Origin: Alistipes sp.
GTDB lineage: Bacteria > Bacteroidota > Bacteroidia > Bacteroidales > Rikenellaceae
Assembly: GCA_017631035.1 (NCBI GenBank)
Contig: JAGBUB010000037.1
Coordinates: 1-61,323, forward strand
Length of the DNA stretch: 61,323 nucleotides
Direction of reading: 5' to 3'
Numbering within the stretch: position 1 is the stretch's first letter; each line of letters begins with the position of its first letter. The translations under genes were made by a program, and so were the position numbers. A model generated the notes under the pieces. The model did no database searches. It was not told the origin of the DNA and saw only the letters and a program-made list of their open reading frames with translations. Shown one piece after another: positions 7,911-16,356 of the stretch.

Positions 7911-8786
7911 TTAGTTTCTGATATCAACGTCCCACATCATCTTACTATGTAACGTCTCGTAAAATGATATATTGTGCGGGGCTACCAATAAAATTTGCTC
8001 CTTGGCACGGCGTACTTTGATGCTGGTGCCATCGCTTATGCGGAACGACCAGTTATCCACCGAAAACATAGCGTTGCCGTGACGTGTGTGGATGGTTAGC
8101 TCCACCTCGGCAGAATCGGGCACCACGACGGGCCTTACGCCAAAATTGTGGGGGGCCAGCGGGGTGATCAGAAAACAACCACACTCGGGCGCTACGACGG
8201 GGCCTCCTGCGCTGAGCGAGTAGGCTGTAGAACCTGTTGGCGTTGAGAGTATTACTCCGTCACCATTATATTGTGCAACAAGTTGCGAATTGACCTTTGC
8301 CACCACCTTAATCATCGTCGCCTCGGCACGATGCGCCGCCACCTCATTAAGAGCCGTAACGGTGCCTGCCACCTCGTCGATGCCGCTTATCTCGAGCATC
8401 GTGCGGGGCTGTATGGTCAGACGATGGTTGGCCACATCCTCAAAGAGAGCCTCCACGCCATCGCGTGTGGCCGAAGTGAGAAAGCCCAAATGGCCGAAGT
8501 TGATGGCCGCCACGGGAATCGAGCGATTGCTAAGACGGTGTATGCCTTCGAGCAGGGTACCGTCGCCTCCGCAACAGAGCATAAGGTCGGCATCGGGCTG
8601 CGGACCCGTTGTCGATGTGTATATTTTTGATGGGTCGATGGTGCACTCCATAATACGCTCTACAACCTCGGCAAACTCCTGATTTATTGCATAATCGAAG
8701 TTGTATTGCTCAAAAAGTTGCATCAAACGTCGCACGTCGTCGGCGGCCGCTGCAATTTGTGGGCGGGAAAAAAGTACGATTTTCAT
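7911..8786 (-). CDS. nadK: NAD kinase
   Basis: A 291-residue cytoplasmic NAD kinase making NADP from NAD and ATP or polyphosphate. GGDGTLLE at 73-80 holds the catalytic Asp75. The second block, NEVAAHR, and the conserved STPTGSTAYSLSAGGP stretch form the NAD-binding and dimer region. The length is normal. It diverges from pdxJ across 51 bases. On its own strand TATCTTTG (8829-8822) is a good -7 box, giving a leader of roughly 30 bases. A 134-base gap with no clear hairpin separates it from uppS. Confidence 0.95.
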   Translation of the reverse strand: MKIVLFSRPQIAAAADDVRRLMQLFEQYNFDYAINQEFAEVVERIMECTIDPSKIYTSTTGPQPDADLMLCCGGDGTLLEGIHRLSNRSIPVAAINFGHLGFLTSATRDGVEALFEDVANHRLTIQPRTMLEISGIDEVAGTVTALNEVAAHRAEATMIKVVAKVNSQLVAQYNGDGVILSTPTGSTAYSLSAGGPVVAPECGCFLITPLAPHNFGVRPVVVPDSAEVELTIHTRHGNAMFSVDNWSFRISDGTSIKVRRAKEQILLVAPHNISFYETLHSKMMWDVDIRN

Positions 8787-8807
8787 CTTCGGCTCGAAAA
8801 AAATAAG

Positions 8808-8829
8808 TAACTTTACGCAGGCAAAGATA
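8808..8829. promoter_or_regulatory. Overlapping nadK (-) and pdxJ (+) -7 elements
   Basis: Minus strand: TATCTTTG at 8829-8822, a perfect -7 match for nadK. Plus strand: TAACTTTA at 8808-8815, one base off consensus, a candidate for pdxJ at 8838. No good -33 box was found for either, so only the nadK element is well supported. Confidence 0.4.
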
Positions 8830-8837
8830 ACGATTTT

Positions 8838-9563
8838 ATGACAAAACTTAGTGTTAATGTAAATAAGATTGCCGTCTTACGCAATTCTCGTGGCGGCAAT
8901 GTACCCAATGTACTGCACACTTCGCTCGATATTGAGCGTTTTGGTGCCGAGGGAATCACCGTACATCCGCGTCCCGATGCACGTCACATCCGCTATGACG
9001 ATGTGCGCGAGCTGAAGGCTGCAATCTCTACCGAGCTCAACATCGAGGGCAACCCCATCCCCTCGTTCATCGACCTTGTGATGGAGGTACGACCTGCGCA
9101 GGTTACGCTCGTGCCCGATGCCGAGGATGCCATCACATCGAATGCCGGCTGGGACACCATTCGCCATCGCGACTATCTGCGAGAGATATGCTCACGTTTT
9201 AACGATGCGGGTATCCGCACCTCTATCTTCGTCGACCCCGTTGTCGAGATGGTCGAGGCGGCTAAGGAGTGTGAGGCACAGCGCGTGGAGCTCTACACCG
9301 AGGCCTATGCCGCCGGCTACAAAGCTAACCGTGAGCAGGCCATTGCCCCCTATGTTGCTGCTGCCGAGGCGGCTCGCAGAGTGGGCCTGGGACTCAACGC
9401 AGGCCACGACCTGAGCCTTGAGAATTTGACCTATTTCGCCGAGCGTATTCCGTGGTGCGACGAGGTGTCGATTGGTCACGCCCTGATTGCCGATGCGCTC
9501 TACTATGGATTGGAGAATACGGTGCAGTTGTATCGTCGCTGCCTTATCCCTTCACTTAAATAA
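8838..9563 (+). CDS. pdxJ: Pyridoxine 5'-phosphate synthase
   Basis: A 241-residue TIM-barrel enzyme that condenses 1-deoxyxylulose 5-phosphate with 3-amino-2-oxopropyl phosphate to make pyridoxine 5'-phosphate, the last ring-forming step of the DXP-dependent vitamin B6 route. Family blocks are [15 protein letters not shown] at 6-20, [28 protein letters not shown] and the phosphate/substrate site [10 protein letters not shown]. The start follows a short A+T-rich leader. It is separated from cca by 6 bases, so the two should be co-transcribed, although B6 synthesis and tRNA end repair share no known pathway. Confidence 0.95.
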   Translation: MTKLSVNVNKIAVLRNSRGGNVPNVLHTSLDIERFGAEGITVHPRPDARHIRYDDVRELKAAISTELNIEGNPIPSFIDLVMEVRPAQVTLVPDAEDAITSNAGWDTIRHRDYLREICSRFNDAGIRTSIFVDPVVEMVEAAKECEAQRVELYTEAYAAGYKANREQAIAPYVAAAEAARRVGLGLNAGHDLSLENLTYFAERIPWCDEVSIGHALIADALYYGLENTVQLYRRCLIPSLK

Positions 9564-9569
9564 AACCCA

Positions 9570-11024
9570 ATGAACGAAGTAGTTACACCTCTGCAGAATC
9601 CCATATTCAAAACCATCTCGTCGATTGTCGATCGGCTGGGTGTGGAGGCCTATGTCGTGGGCGGTTTTGTCCGCGACTACTACCTGCGTCGCCCCTCGAC
9701 CGATATCGATGTTGTGGTTGTGGGTAGCGGTATCGAGGTGGCCGAGGCGCTGGGTCGCGAGGTAAGAGGCAAGGTGTCGGTATTCAAGACCTTCGGTACG
9801 GCTATGGTGCGTGCTGGCGGTCAGGAGGTGGAGTTTGTCGGAGCCCGCAAGGAGTCCTACACCCACGACTCACGCAAGCCGCAGGTAGAGCCTGGCACGC
9901 TGGAGGATGACCAGCGCCGCCGCGACTTTACAATCAACGCTATGGCGTGGTGTCTGAATGGCGACCGCTTTGGCGAGTTGGTCGACCCCTTCGAGGGTAT
10001 GTACGATTTGGAGGATTGCATCATCCGCACGCCCTGCGACCCCGATATCACCTTCTCGGACGACCCGTTGCGAATGATGCGAGCAGTACGTTTTGCCACG
10101 CAGTTGGGCTTCGATATTGAGGAGGAAACGTTCGACGCCATTGCCCGCAACAAGGAGCGCATAAAGATTGTGTCGAAGGAGCGTATTATGGTCGAGCTCA
10201 ACAAGATAGTCCTCTCGCCCGTGCCCTCAATCGGTTTCGAATTGTTGCATATGACAGGCCTTTTGGATTTGATTTTCCCCGAAATGGAGCGTCTGTGCGG
10301 TGTTGACAGAGTGGGCAACCACGCGCACAAGGACAACTTCCGCCATACACTCAAGGTGCTGGATAATGTCGCACGCAAAAGCAACGATTTATGGCTTCGC
10401 TGGGCAGCCGTGCTGCACGACATTGCCAAGCCCCTGACCAAGGCCTACGACCGCAAGATAGGCTGGACCTTCCACCAGCACGAAGTTGTCGGCTCGAAGA
10501 TGGTTCGCGATATTTTCCGCCGTCTTAAATTGCCGATGAACGAGCATATGAAGTTTGTGCAGAAGTTGGTCTATCTGCATCTGCGCCCGATTATTCTGTC
10601 GGAGGATATGGTCACCGACTCAGCCGTAAGACGACTCTTGTTCGAGGCGGGTGACGATGTGGAGGCGCTTATGACTCTGTGCGAGGCCGACATTACCTCG
10701 GGCATCGATGCCAAGGTGAAGCGCTATCTGGCTAACTTCGAATTGGTGCGCCGCAAGATGAAGGATTTGGAGGAGCGCGACCGCGTGCGCAACTTCCAGC
10801 CTCCCATCACGGGCGATATAATTATGAAGTGCTACGACCTGCAGCCCTGCAGCGCCATTGGCGAGATTAAAGAGGTGATAAAGAATGCCATACTCGATGG
10901 CGAGATTCGCAACGACTACGCCGAGGCCTATGCCCTGATGGAGCGTCTGGCCGAGGAGCGTGGCCTGAAAAAGGTGTGCGATGTGGAGGCACCAGCCCCC
11001 GTAGAGCCCACTTCTGTAGAGTAA
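9570..11024 (+). CDS. cca: CCA tRNA nucleotidyltransferase with HD domain
   Basis: A 484-residue enzyme of the class II poly(A) polymerase/CCA-adding superfamily. The head domain has GGFVRD at 31-36 and the metal-binding DID at 45-47; the second block RRDFTINAMAW is at 117-127. A C-terminal HD phosphohydrolase domain carries HD at 283-284 (VLHDIAKP) with a later HQHE. It adds or repairs the CCA end of tRNAs, and the HD domain may remove 2',3'-cyclic phosphates. The tRNA-Leu in this window does not encode a full CCA, so the enzyme is needed here. It is probably co-transcribed with pdxJ. Confidence 0.93.
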   Translation: MNEVVTPLQNPIFKTISSIVDRLGVEAYVVGGFVRDYYLRRPSTDIDVVVVGSGIEVAEALGREVRGKVSVFKTFGTAMVRAGGQEVEFVGARKESYTHDSRKPQVEPGTLEDDQRRRDFTINAMAWCLNGDRFGELVDPFEGMYDLEDCIIRTPCDPDITFSDDPLRMMRAVRFATQLGFDIEEETFDAIARNKERIKIVSKERIMVELNKIVLSPVPSIGFELLHMTGLLDLIFPEMERLCGVDRVGNHAHKDNFRHTLKVLDNVARKSNDLWLRWAAVLHDIAKPLTKAYDRKIGWTFHQHEVVGSKMVRDIFRRLKLPMNEHMKFVQKLVYLHLRPIILSEDMVTDSAVRRLLFEAGDDVEALMTLCEADITSGIDAKVKRYLANFELVRRKMKDLEERDRVRNFQPPITGDIIMKCYDLQPCSAIGEIKEVIKNAILDGEIRNDYAEAYALMERLAEERGLKKVCDVEAPAPVEPTSVE

Positions 11025-11041
11025 TCAAACAAGAAGAATAT

Positions 11042-12490
11042 ATGAAGAATTTGTCAGTTGTACGCGTTTTGTGCGTTGCACTTTGCGTATTGATGTTTGT
11101 CGCTTGCGACAAGCGAATCGAGGTGTATGTCACTACGGCTGAGGGAGATGTGCAGACGCGTTTTGCGCAGTCGGATAATGTAGATATGCAGAAGGTTACA
11201 CCCGCCCAGGGTGATTACATCAAACTGCTGAGCGACAACACCCTGCAACCCATCTACGGTTTTGGTGCCGCCATCACAGGCTCGACCTGCTACAACCTGC
11301 TCAAGATGAGCGAAGAGGATCGCGAGGCTATTTTGCAGGAGTGCTTCTCGCCCGATAAGATGGCGATGAGTTTTATCCGTATCTCGATTGGTGCGTCGGA
11401 CTTTTCGCTCGACGAGTACACCTGTTGCGACAAGGAGGGTATCGAGTTCTTCGAACTACACGAGTACGACCGACGCGACTTGCTACCCATCCTGAAGCGC
11501 ATCCTCGAGATTAACCCCTCAATTCGTATCGTCGGCTCGCCTTGGTCGTGCCCCAAGTGGATGAAAATTGACGAGGAGAAGGGAGAGCCCTACGACAGCT
11601 GGACGGGCGGAATCCTCAACCCCGAGTATTACGACGACTATGCCGAGTACTTCGTGCGCTGGATTGGCGAGATGGAGGCCGAGGGTATTCCCATCTTTGC
11701 CGTAACCATTCAGAACGAGCCACTTAACCGAGGCAACTCTATGTCGCTCTATATGGGCTGGGAGCAGCAACGCGACTTTATCCGCGACCATTTGGGTCCC
11801 GAGTTTGAGCGCAACGACATCGACGCCAAGATATGGGTATTCGACCACAACTACAACTACGACAACATCCCCGACCAGCAGGGCTATCCGCTTCACATCT
11901 TTGCCGACAAGCAGGCTTCGAAGTATATCGATGGCTCGGCGTGGCACAACTACGGTGGCCGTGTGTCGGAGCTCGACCGCATCGCGGAGGCTTACCCCGA
12001 CAAGGAGATTGTCTTTACCGAGGCCTCAATCGGAACGTGGAACTACGACTTCGGCAAATGTTTGGTTAACGACTTTGCCTCGATATTTGTCGGCACGATG
12101 GCGCGTGGTGGCCGTGGCGTAACGCTGTGGAACCTTATCCTCGACGACAAAGGAGCACCCAACCGCCCGAAGGGTTGCCGCACCTGCTTTGGCGCAATAG
12201 AGATTTCATCACAGAGCTACGACTACGCCTCGCTCGACCGCAAGAGCCACTATTATAATATAGTACACTGCTCGAAGGTCATCCGCCCCGACGCCTATCG
12301 CATCGAGACCGAGTCGGCACTGCCCCAGGGAGTGGAGATGGCGGCGTTTGTAAATCCCGACTCTTCGCTGGCCGTTATAGCCTACAACCGTGGCGACGAG
12401 CAGAAGGATATAGTTGTCAAGGGCTCGAAGCGCGAGTTCACCCTCACCCTGCCTGCCCACTCGATAGCCTCGGCTCGCTGGGAGGAGTAA
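11042..12490 (+). CDS. GH30-family glycoside hydrolase, predicted lipoprotein
   Basis: A 482-residue family 30 glycosidase related to glucosylceramidase and beta-1,6-glucanase. The start at 11042 gives a lipoprotein signal with Cys22 (LMFVAC); the longer frame reads through the end of cca. The acid/base sits in TIQNEP (Glu226) and the nucleophile in VFTEAS (Glu327), both at the expected strand ends of the (beta/alpha)8 barrel. An all-beta side domain closes the C-terminus. It is likely anchored on the outer membrane or in the periplasm. No SusC/SusD pair or sensor is near, so it is not part of a visible polysaccharide-utilisation locus. The substrate is undetermined. Confidence 0.9.
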   Translation: MKNLSVVRVLCVALCVLMFVACDKRIEVYVTTAEGDVQTRFAQSDNVDMQKVTPAQGDYIKLLSDNTLQPIYGFGAAITGSTCYNLLKMSEEDREAILQECFSPDKMAMSFIRISIGASDFSLDEYTCCDKEGIEFFELHEYDRRDLLPILKRILEINPSIRIVGSPWSCPKWMKIDEEKGEPYDSWTGGILNPEYYDDYAEYFVRWIGEMEAEGIPIFAVTIQNEPLNRGNSMSLYMGWEQQRDFIRDHLGPEFERNDIDAKIWVFDHNYNYDNIPDQQGYPLHIFADKQASKYIDGSAWHNYGGRVSELDRIAEAYPDKEIVFTEASIGTWNYDFGKCLVNDFASIFVGTMARGGRGVTLWNLILDDKGAPNRPKGCRTCFGAIEISSQSYDYASLDRKSHYYNIVHCSKVIRPDAYRIETESALPQGVEMAAFVNPDSSLAVIAYNRGDEQKDIVVKGSKREFTLTLPAHSIASARWEE

Positions 12491-12503
12491 CATTTTTCAA
12501 CAC

Positions 12504-12545
12504 AAAAAAGTATCACCAAGCCCAATGACTTGGTGATACTTTTTT
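12504..12545. terminator. Bidirectional terminator between GH30 and acyltransferase genes
   Basis: A perfect hairpin with arms 12508-12520 and 12529-12541 (core GTATCACCAAG) and loop CCCAATGA is flanked by A6 on the left and T5-6 on the right. It can therefore end transcripts from both converging genes. Confidence 0.9.
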
Positions 12546-12562
12546 ATATATACTGCAACGCT

Positions 12563-13699
12563 CTATCCTACGATATATTTCGCCCATCGTGGAGCAACCT
12601 TGTAAATGAGTGCGGTCAGAGCCCAACAAATGCCGAATACCAAAGCTGTGCAGCAGGCGATGCTCAACGGCGTAGGCAGCTTGAGAGGCAGCACGGTGAG
12701 GATAACGGGACCAATGATAGCGTAGTGCATAAGGTATGTTCCGAAGCTGCACTTGGTGGTGTTGGCCAGCAGAGCCTGCACCTTGGGCGAGGTTATCTTT
12801 ATACGCTGAACAATCATAAACAGGCCCAAGGCCATCAGTGCCACGTTGGGCGAGCAGAACTGCCAGAAGAGTTGTGTAAGCTCGGGAGCCTCAGCATAGG
12901 TATACTCGGCAGCGATGGTCGAGAAACCCACGTAGGTAATGATATAGCCAGCAAAATAGAGCATTGTACCTACGGCCACAATCTTGCGCGTGGGGAGGGG
13001 ATTACCCTTAGCCATAAGGTGACCGAGCAACAGGTAGCCCGTGAAGCCCGCGAAGTAGTGGAGTGTGCCAAAGGCATTCCAATGGCAGACACCGAAGATC
13101 AAAGGCGAGATGGCGATGCTGAGATATGGCAGCAGGAGCGATGCGCCCCACATAATAATATAGGTTCTCGAGAGTGTCTGGTCGCGCTTCTCCACCCACG
13201 CCGAGAAGAAGGGAATGAAGAGGTAGAGACCGACGAGCATATAGAGATACCACATATGAGTGGTATAGAAGTTAAACGTGAAGGGAATCATCGCTATGTT
13301 GCTCAGCGCCTCGCCCAGCTCCTGTGAAGGCTCGGCAACGTAGGGGAACATAACCGAAATTACCGACTTATCCATACCGATAAACCCCGTAACCCACGGA
13401 ATAAGGTAGTTGACAACCGACCACACGACCATAGGTATCACCACACGGGGTATGCGCTTGCGGTAAAACTCTGAGGCGGTGCCCTTCATTGGCAGAAGCA
13501 GCAGACCGGTCATCATAGCAAACAGCGGCACACTCGGACGGAAAAACGAGCCGATGAACGAGCCCCAGAATCCGCCCAGCGGGTCGTCCTGAGGTGCAGC
13601 GTTATACATATCGGTGCAGTGGGATGCGATGACCATCAAAATAGCGATAAGGCGGAGCAGGTCGACCCACACGATGCGATTCGACGTAGGGTTATTCAT
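12563..13699 (-). CDS. Acyltransferase family 3 (OafA/YrhL-like) membrane protein
   Basis: A 378-residue inner-membrane protein with about ten hydrophobic helices. The opening WVDLLRLIAILMVIASHC carries the histidine typical of acyltransferase family 3, and RPSVPLFAMMTGLLLLP is the second conserved block. Such enzymes transfer acetyl or succinyl groups to surface glycans, lipids or small molecules from the cytoplasmic side. There is no fused SGNH domain. It converges on the GH30 gene and stands alone, so no substrate can be named. Confidence 0.88.
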   Translation of the reverse strand: MNNPTSNRIVWVDLLRLIAILMVIASHCTDMYNAAPQDDPLGGFWGSFIGSFFRPSVPLFAMMTGLLLLPMKGTASEFYRKRIPRVVIPMVVWSVVNYLIPWVTGFIGMDKSVISVMFPYVAEPSQELGEALSNIAMIPFTFNFYTTHMWYLYMLVGLYLFIPFFSAWVEKRDQTLSRTYIIMWGASLLLPYLSIAISPLIFGVCHWNAFGTLHYFAGFTGYLLLGHLMAKGNPLPTRKIVAVGTMLYFAGYIITYVGFSTIAAEYTYAEAPELTQLFWQFCSPNVALMALGLFMIVQRIKITSPKVQALLANTTKCSFGTYLMHYAIIGPVILTVLPLKLPTPLSIACCTALVFGICWALTALIYKVAPRWAKYIVG

Positions 13700-13759
13700 C
13701 TTTTAAGACTTAAGGGTTGATAATAAAGGAGTAACGAATATAGGAATTTTTGCAGAAAA

Positions 13760-13790
13760 AAACAAAAAAGGTTGGCAACATTGCCAACCT
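13760..13790 (-). terminator. Terminator behind tRNA-Leu
   Basis: A perfect 9-bp hairpin (GGTTGGCAA at 13771-13779, TTGCCAACC at 13782-13790, 2-base loop) is followed on the minus strand by T6-G-T6 (complement of 13758-13770). It lies 4 bases beyond the tRNA 3' end. Confidence 0.9.
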
Positions 13791-13794
13791 ACGG

Positions 13795-13878
13795 TGCCCA
13801 GGACAAGACTCGAACTTGCACGAGCTAATGCTCACTACCACCTCAAAGTAGCGTGTCTACCAATTTCACCACCTGGGC
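13795..13878 (-). tRNA. tRNA-Leu, anticodon GAG
   Basis: The minus strand folds into a class II tRNA. The acceptor arm GCCCAGG at 13878-13872 pairs with CCTGGGC at 13802-13796, and the discriminator is A (13795). The D-arm contains AATTGGTAGA. The anticodon stem CTACT/GGTAG encloses loop TTGAGGT with anticodon GAG, and a long variable arm (GAGC..GCTC) precedes a T-arm with GTTCGAGTC. Only CC, not CCA, follows the discriminator, so the end must be completed by the Cca enzyme. It has its own terminator. Confidence 0.95.
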
Positions 13879-13980
13879 CTTTCTATATTGGCGAAGCACT
13901 CTCCGCCGAAAAGGTGTGCAAATATAGGCACTATTTCGTAATTCGCAAAATTTTTTATAAAAAAAGTGCATTATACCCCT

Positions 13981-14018
13981 AAAAAAGCAGAAAGAGGCTC
14001 CATTTGGGAGCCTCTTTC
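13981..14018 (-). terminator. Terminator behind the DPP11-like gene
   Basis: A perfect 12-bp hairpin (13990-14001 with 14007-14018, arms GAAAGAGGCTCC and GGAGCCTCTTTC) is followed on the minus strand by TGC and T6. It lies 23 bases after the peptidase stop. Confidence 0.9.
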
Positions 14019-14041
14019 CGAGTTTATCACCCTGCGAGATG

Positions 14042-16102
14042 TTACTTCAAGGTCATCTCGTCGAAGAGGTATGACGCACCGCCAATGCGGTCGATAACGA
14101 ACAACACGTAGCGAATATCTACCGAAATATTACGGCAAATCGAGGGATCGAACTCCATATCGCTCATAGTAGAACGCCAAGTACGGTCGAAGTTGATACC
14201 AATCAACTCGCCCTTGCCATTGATTACGGGTGAGCCTGAGTTACCGCCCGAAGTGTGGTTTGTTGCAAGGAAGCATACGGGAACCGACTTTTTGCCGTAG
14301 ATCTGCTGAGCCCAGCGACCGTAATCCTTCGTAGCGTAGATGTCGCGCAACACCTGAGGGATGTTGTAGTCATATACGTTGGGATCATCCTTCTCCATAA
14401 TACCGTCGATGGTTGATACGGGATGGTGGTACTCGGCATCGGCATACTCATAACCTGCTACCTTACCATAGGCTACACGCAATGTGAAGTTTGCATCGGG
14501 ATAGAACGCACGATCCTTATCCCACTCGCGAAGTGCCTGCATATAGGGACGGTAGTACTGCTCAATCTGCGGAGCGTTGCTCAGGTTGCGGTAAGCGTAC
14601 TTGCGGCTGTTGTTATAGATGTTATTGAAAATACGTACAAAGTTTACCAATGCATCGCCACGAACGTCAGAGATGGTTACAGGGTCATTGCCCAGCAAGC
14701 GGCTAGAGCGGAACACTGCATCGACATACTTCTCGGCACCACCGTAGTATGCAATCTGAGCTTTCAAATCGGCAGGCATACGCTCGGGGAGAACACGCTG
14801 GCAGAACTCGTCAACCATACGGCGTGCGATAGCCTGGTCGATCTGCTGGTTGTAAGACTTGATAAAGCGCTGGTGTGCAGCCTCAACGTCGAACGTCTTA
14901 CCCTCGGCCTGAGCACGCTCAACCGATGCTACAAGCGAGCGAGCAAACGAATAAGCCTCGATAGTTGCAACCGACTCCGAGAAGAGCTCACGCATATAGT
15001 ACTCGGGAATAACCTCCTCGTAAGCCTTGTGCATATTATCCAAAAGGCTGGCATACTCGGACTTGTTGGCTGCCCACTTAGCAAAGTCGGCCTCGTAGGC
15101 ACGTTTCTTCTCGGCAGTGCGCAGACGGTTAAGACCCAACACCTCACCCTGCCACTTCTTCCAAGCGTTGGCGATGTTGGCGTGTACGGCAGCGTAAGCG
15201 ATACGTACCTCGGCGCTCTCGGCCTGTGCAGCAGAGATGATGTCGAGGCGCTGTGTGCGAAGCGCAATCTTCATAGGGTCAGAGGTCTTAGCTACATAGT
15301 CCACAGCGTCAGAGATAACATACTCCTGAGTGTTGCCGGGGAAGCCGTAAATCATAGTGAAGTCGCCCTCATCGACACCCTTGGTCGATACTGTGAAGTG
15401 ACGCTTGGGCTGGTAGGGCTTGTTATCCTTCGAGTAGTCGGCAGGCTGGTTGTCGGCACCCGCATATACGCGGAAGATAGAGAAGTCGCCTGTGTGGCGG
15501 GGCCACACCCAGTTGTCGGTGTCGCCACCGAACTTACCAATCGACGAAGGAGGTGTACCCACCAAACGCACGTCGCGGTAGGTCTGATATACGAACAAGA
15601 ACTGCTGGTTGCCATAGTACATCTGCTCGATAGAGGCACGGTAACCCTCGCCCTCGGCACGTGCTGCAGCGATGATATCCTCAGCCTTCTCGCCAGCGGC
15701 CAGACGGTCGGTAACATCCTCCATCTTTACCAACAGGCTGATTGTGAGGCCCGGCACGGGAAGCTCCTCGCTGTGTGACTTAGCCCAGAAGCCATAGGTA
15801 AGGTAGTCGTGCTCGACAGACGAAAGGCTCTGGATAGAGCCGTAACCGCAGTGGTGGTTGGTCAAAAGCAGACCCTCAGCCGAGAGGAACTCGCCTGTAC
15901 AGCCGCCACCAAACTGAACAACAGCATCCTTCAATGACGCCTTATTTACTGAATAGATATCCTCGGCAGAGAGTTTGAAACCCTTGCTTCGCATATCCTT
16001 GATGCGCGAACCGATAAGGCTCGGCAACCACATACCCTCATCGGCCTGTACCGTGAGGAACGAGAGGCACAAAAGTGCACTTGCGAATAGTTTTTTTATC
16101 AT
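14042..16102 (-). CDS. S46-family dipeptidyl-peptidase, DPP11-like
   Basis: A 686-residue periplasmic serine exopeptidase that removes dipeptides from peptide N-termini, feeding amino-acid-based metabolism. A signal peptide covers 1-20. The catalytic His84 is in TNHHCGYG, the Asp should lie in the block GGDTDNWVWPRHTGDF (192-207), and the nucleophile Ser622 is in GGNSGSPV. Arg640 lies exactly 18 residues after the nucleophile (NFDR), the position that in DPP11 selects Asp/Glu at P1 and is Gly in DPP7. Specificity is inferred from that residue. A -7 box (TATTTTTG, 16139-16132) lies about 30 bases upstream. Confidence 0.93.
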   Translation of the reverse strand: MIKKLFASALLCLSFLTVQADEGMWLPSLIGSRIKDMRSKGFKLSAEDIYSVNKASLKDAVVQFGGGCTGEFLSAEGLLLTNHHCGYGSIQSLSSVEHDYLTYGFWAKSHSEELPVPGLTISLLVKMEDVTDRLAAGEKAEDIIAAARAEGEGYRASIEQMYYGNQQFLFVYQTYRDVRLVGTPPSSIGKFGGDTDNWVWPRHTGDFSIFRVYAGADNQPADYSKDNKPYQPKRHFTVSTKGVDEGDFTMIYGFPGNTQEYVISDAVDYVAKTSDPMKIALRTQRLDIISAAQAESAEVRIAYAAVHANIANAWKKWQGEVLGLNRLRTAEKKRAYEADFAKWAANKSEYASLLDNMHKAYEEVIPEYYMRELFSESVATIEAYSFARSLVASVERAQAEGKTFDVEAAHQRFIKSYNQQIDQAIARRMVDEFCQRVLPERMPADLKAQIAYYGGAEKYVDAVFRSSRLLGNDPVTISDVRGDALVNFVRIFNNIYNNSRKYAYRNLSNAPQIEQYYRPYMQALREWDKDRAFYPDANFTLRVAYGKVAGYEYADAEYHHPVSTIDGIMEKDDPNVYDYNIPQVLRDIYATKDYGRWAQQIYGKKSVPVCFLATNHTSGGNSGSPVINGKGELIGINFDRTWRSTMSDMEFDPSICRNISVDIRYVLFVIDRIGGASYLFDEMTLK

Positions 16103-16131
16103 AAATGTTTTGGTTATTAGTTTCTAAGTCA

Positions 16132-16139
16132 CAAAAATA
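16132..16139 (-). promoter_or_regulatory. -7 element of the DPP11-like gene
   Basis: The minus strand reads TATTTTTG, a perfect TAnnTTTG match 29 bases before the ATG. No clear -33 box is visible. It lies just beyond the pgi terminator, so the peptidase has its own transcript. Confidence 0.4.
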
Positions 16140-16170
16140 GGCAAAAAAGTGGGAATAGCGACTTTTTCTA

Positions 16171-16205
16171 ATAAAAAAAGGTGCTGACCCTAAAGTCAGC
16201 ACCTT
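16171..16205 (-). terminator. Terminator of the pgi transcript
   Basis: A perfect 11-bp hairpin (16178-16188 with 16195-16205; core GGTGCTGAC/GTCAGCACC, loop CCTAAA) is followed on the minus strand by T7. It lies about 150 bases after the pgi stop, with the interspersed hairpin element between them. Confidence 0.88.
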
Positions 16206-16225
16206 GATATTGCATCGCAACACCA

Positions 16226-16356
16226 CTGTAAAAAGTGGATAGTTGAGGTTATTTTGAGGCTTGTCGCAGATTTTGGATGCGGAGTATACTCGGCGTATGT
16301 GAGCAATCCAAAATCAAGCAAGACGCCACAATAACCCAACTTGTCACTTTTTCTTA
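16226..16356 (-). repeat. Interspersed hairpin element, copy A, in the pgi 3' UTR
   Basis: Two arms of about 50 bases (16226-16277 and 16306-16358) form an imperfect inverted repeat sharing AAAAGTG, GGTTATT, CTTG and GATTTTGGAT. The loop (16278-16305) contains the palindrome GAGTATACTC followed by GGCGTATGTGAG. The core 16279-16327 matches 32 of 50 aligned positions, with one gap, of a second element behind lpxB (35744-35793), in the same orientation. The right arm reaches the pgi stop codon and the pgi terminator lies beyond, so the element is transcribed. It encodes no protein that I can support. Confidence 0.7.

Noticed and set aside
13760..13790. Hairpin beside the tRNA considered as part of a repeat or attachment site
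   Set aside because: It is a simple terminator on the tRNA strand; no integrase gene or duplicated tRNA end is present nearby.
14423..15778. 451-residue plus-strand frame inside the S46 peptidase gene
   Set aside because: It lies wholly antisense to a well-supported enzyme with catalytic motifs; it is Val/Leu/Cys-rich shadow sequence with no domain, promoter or signal.
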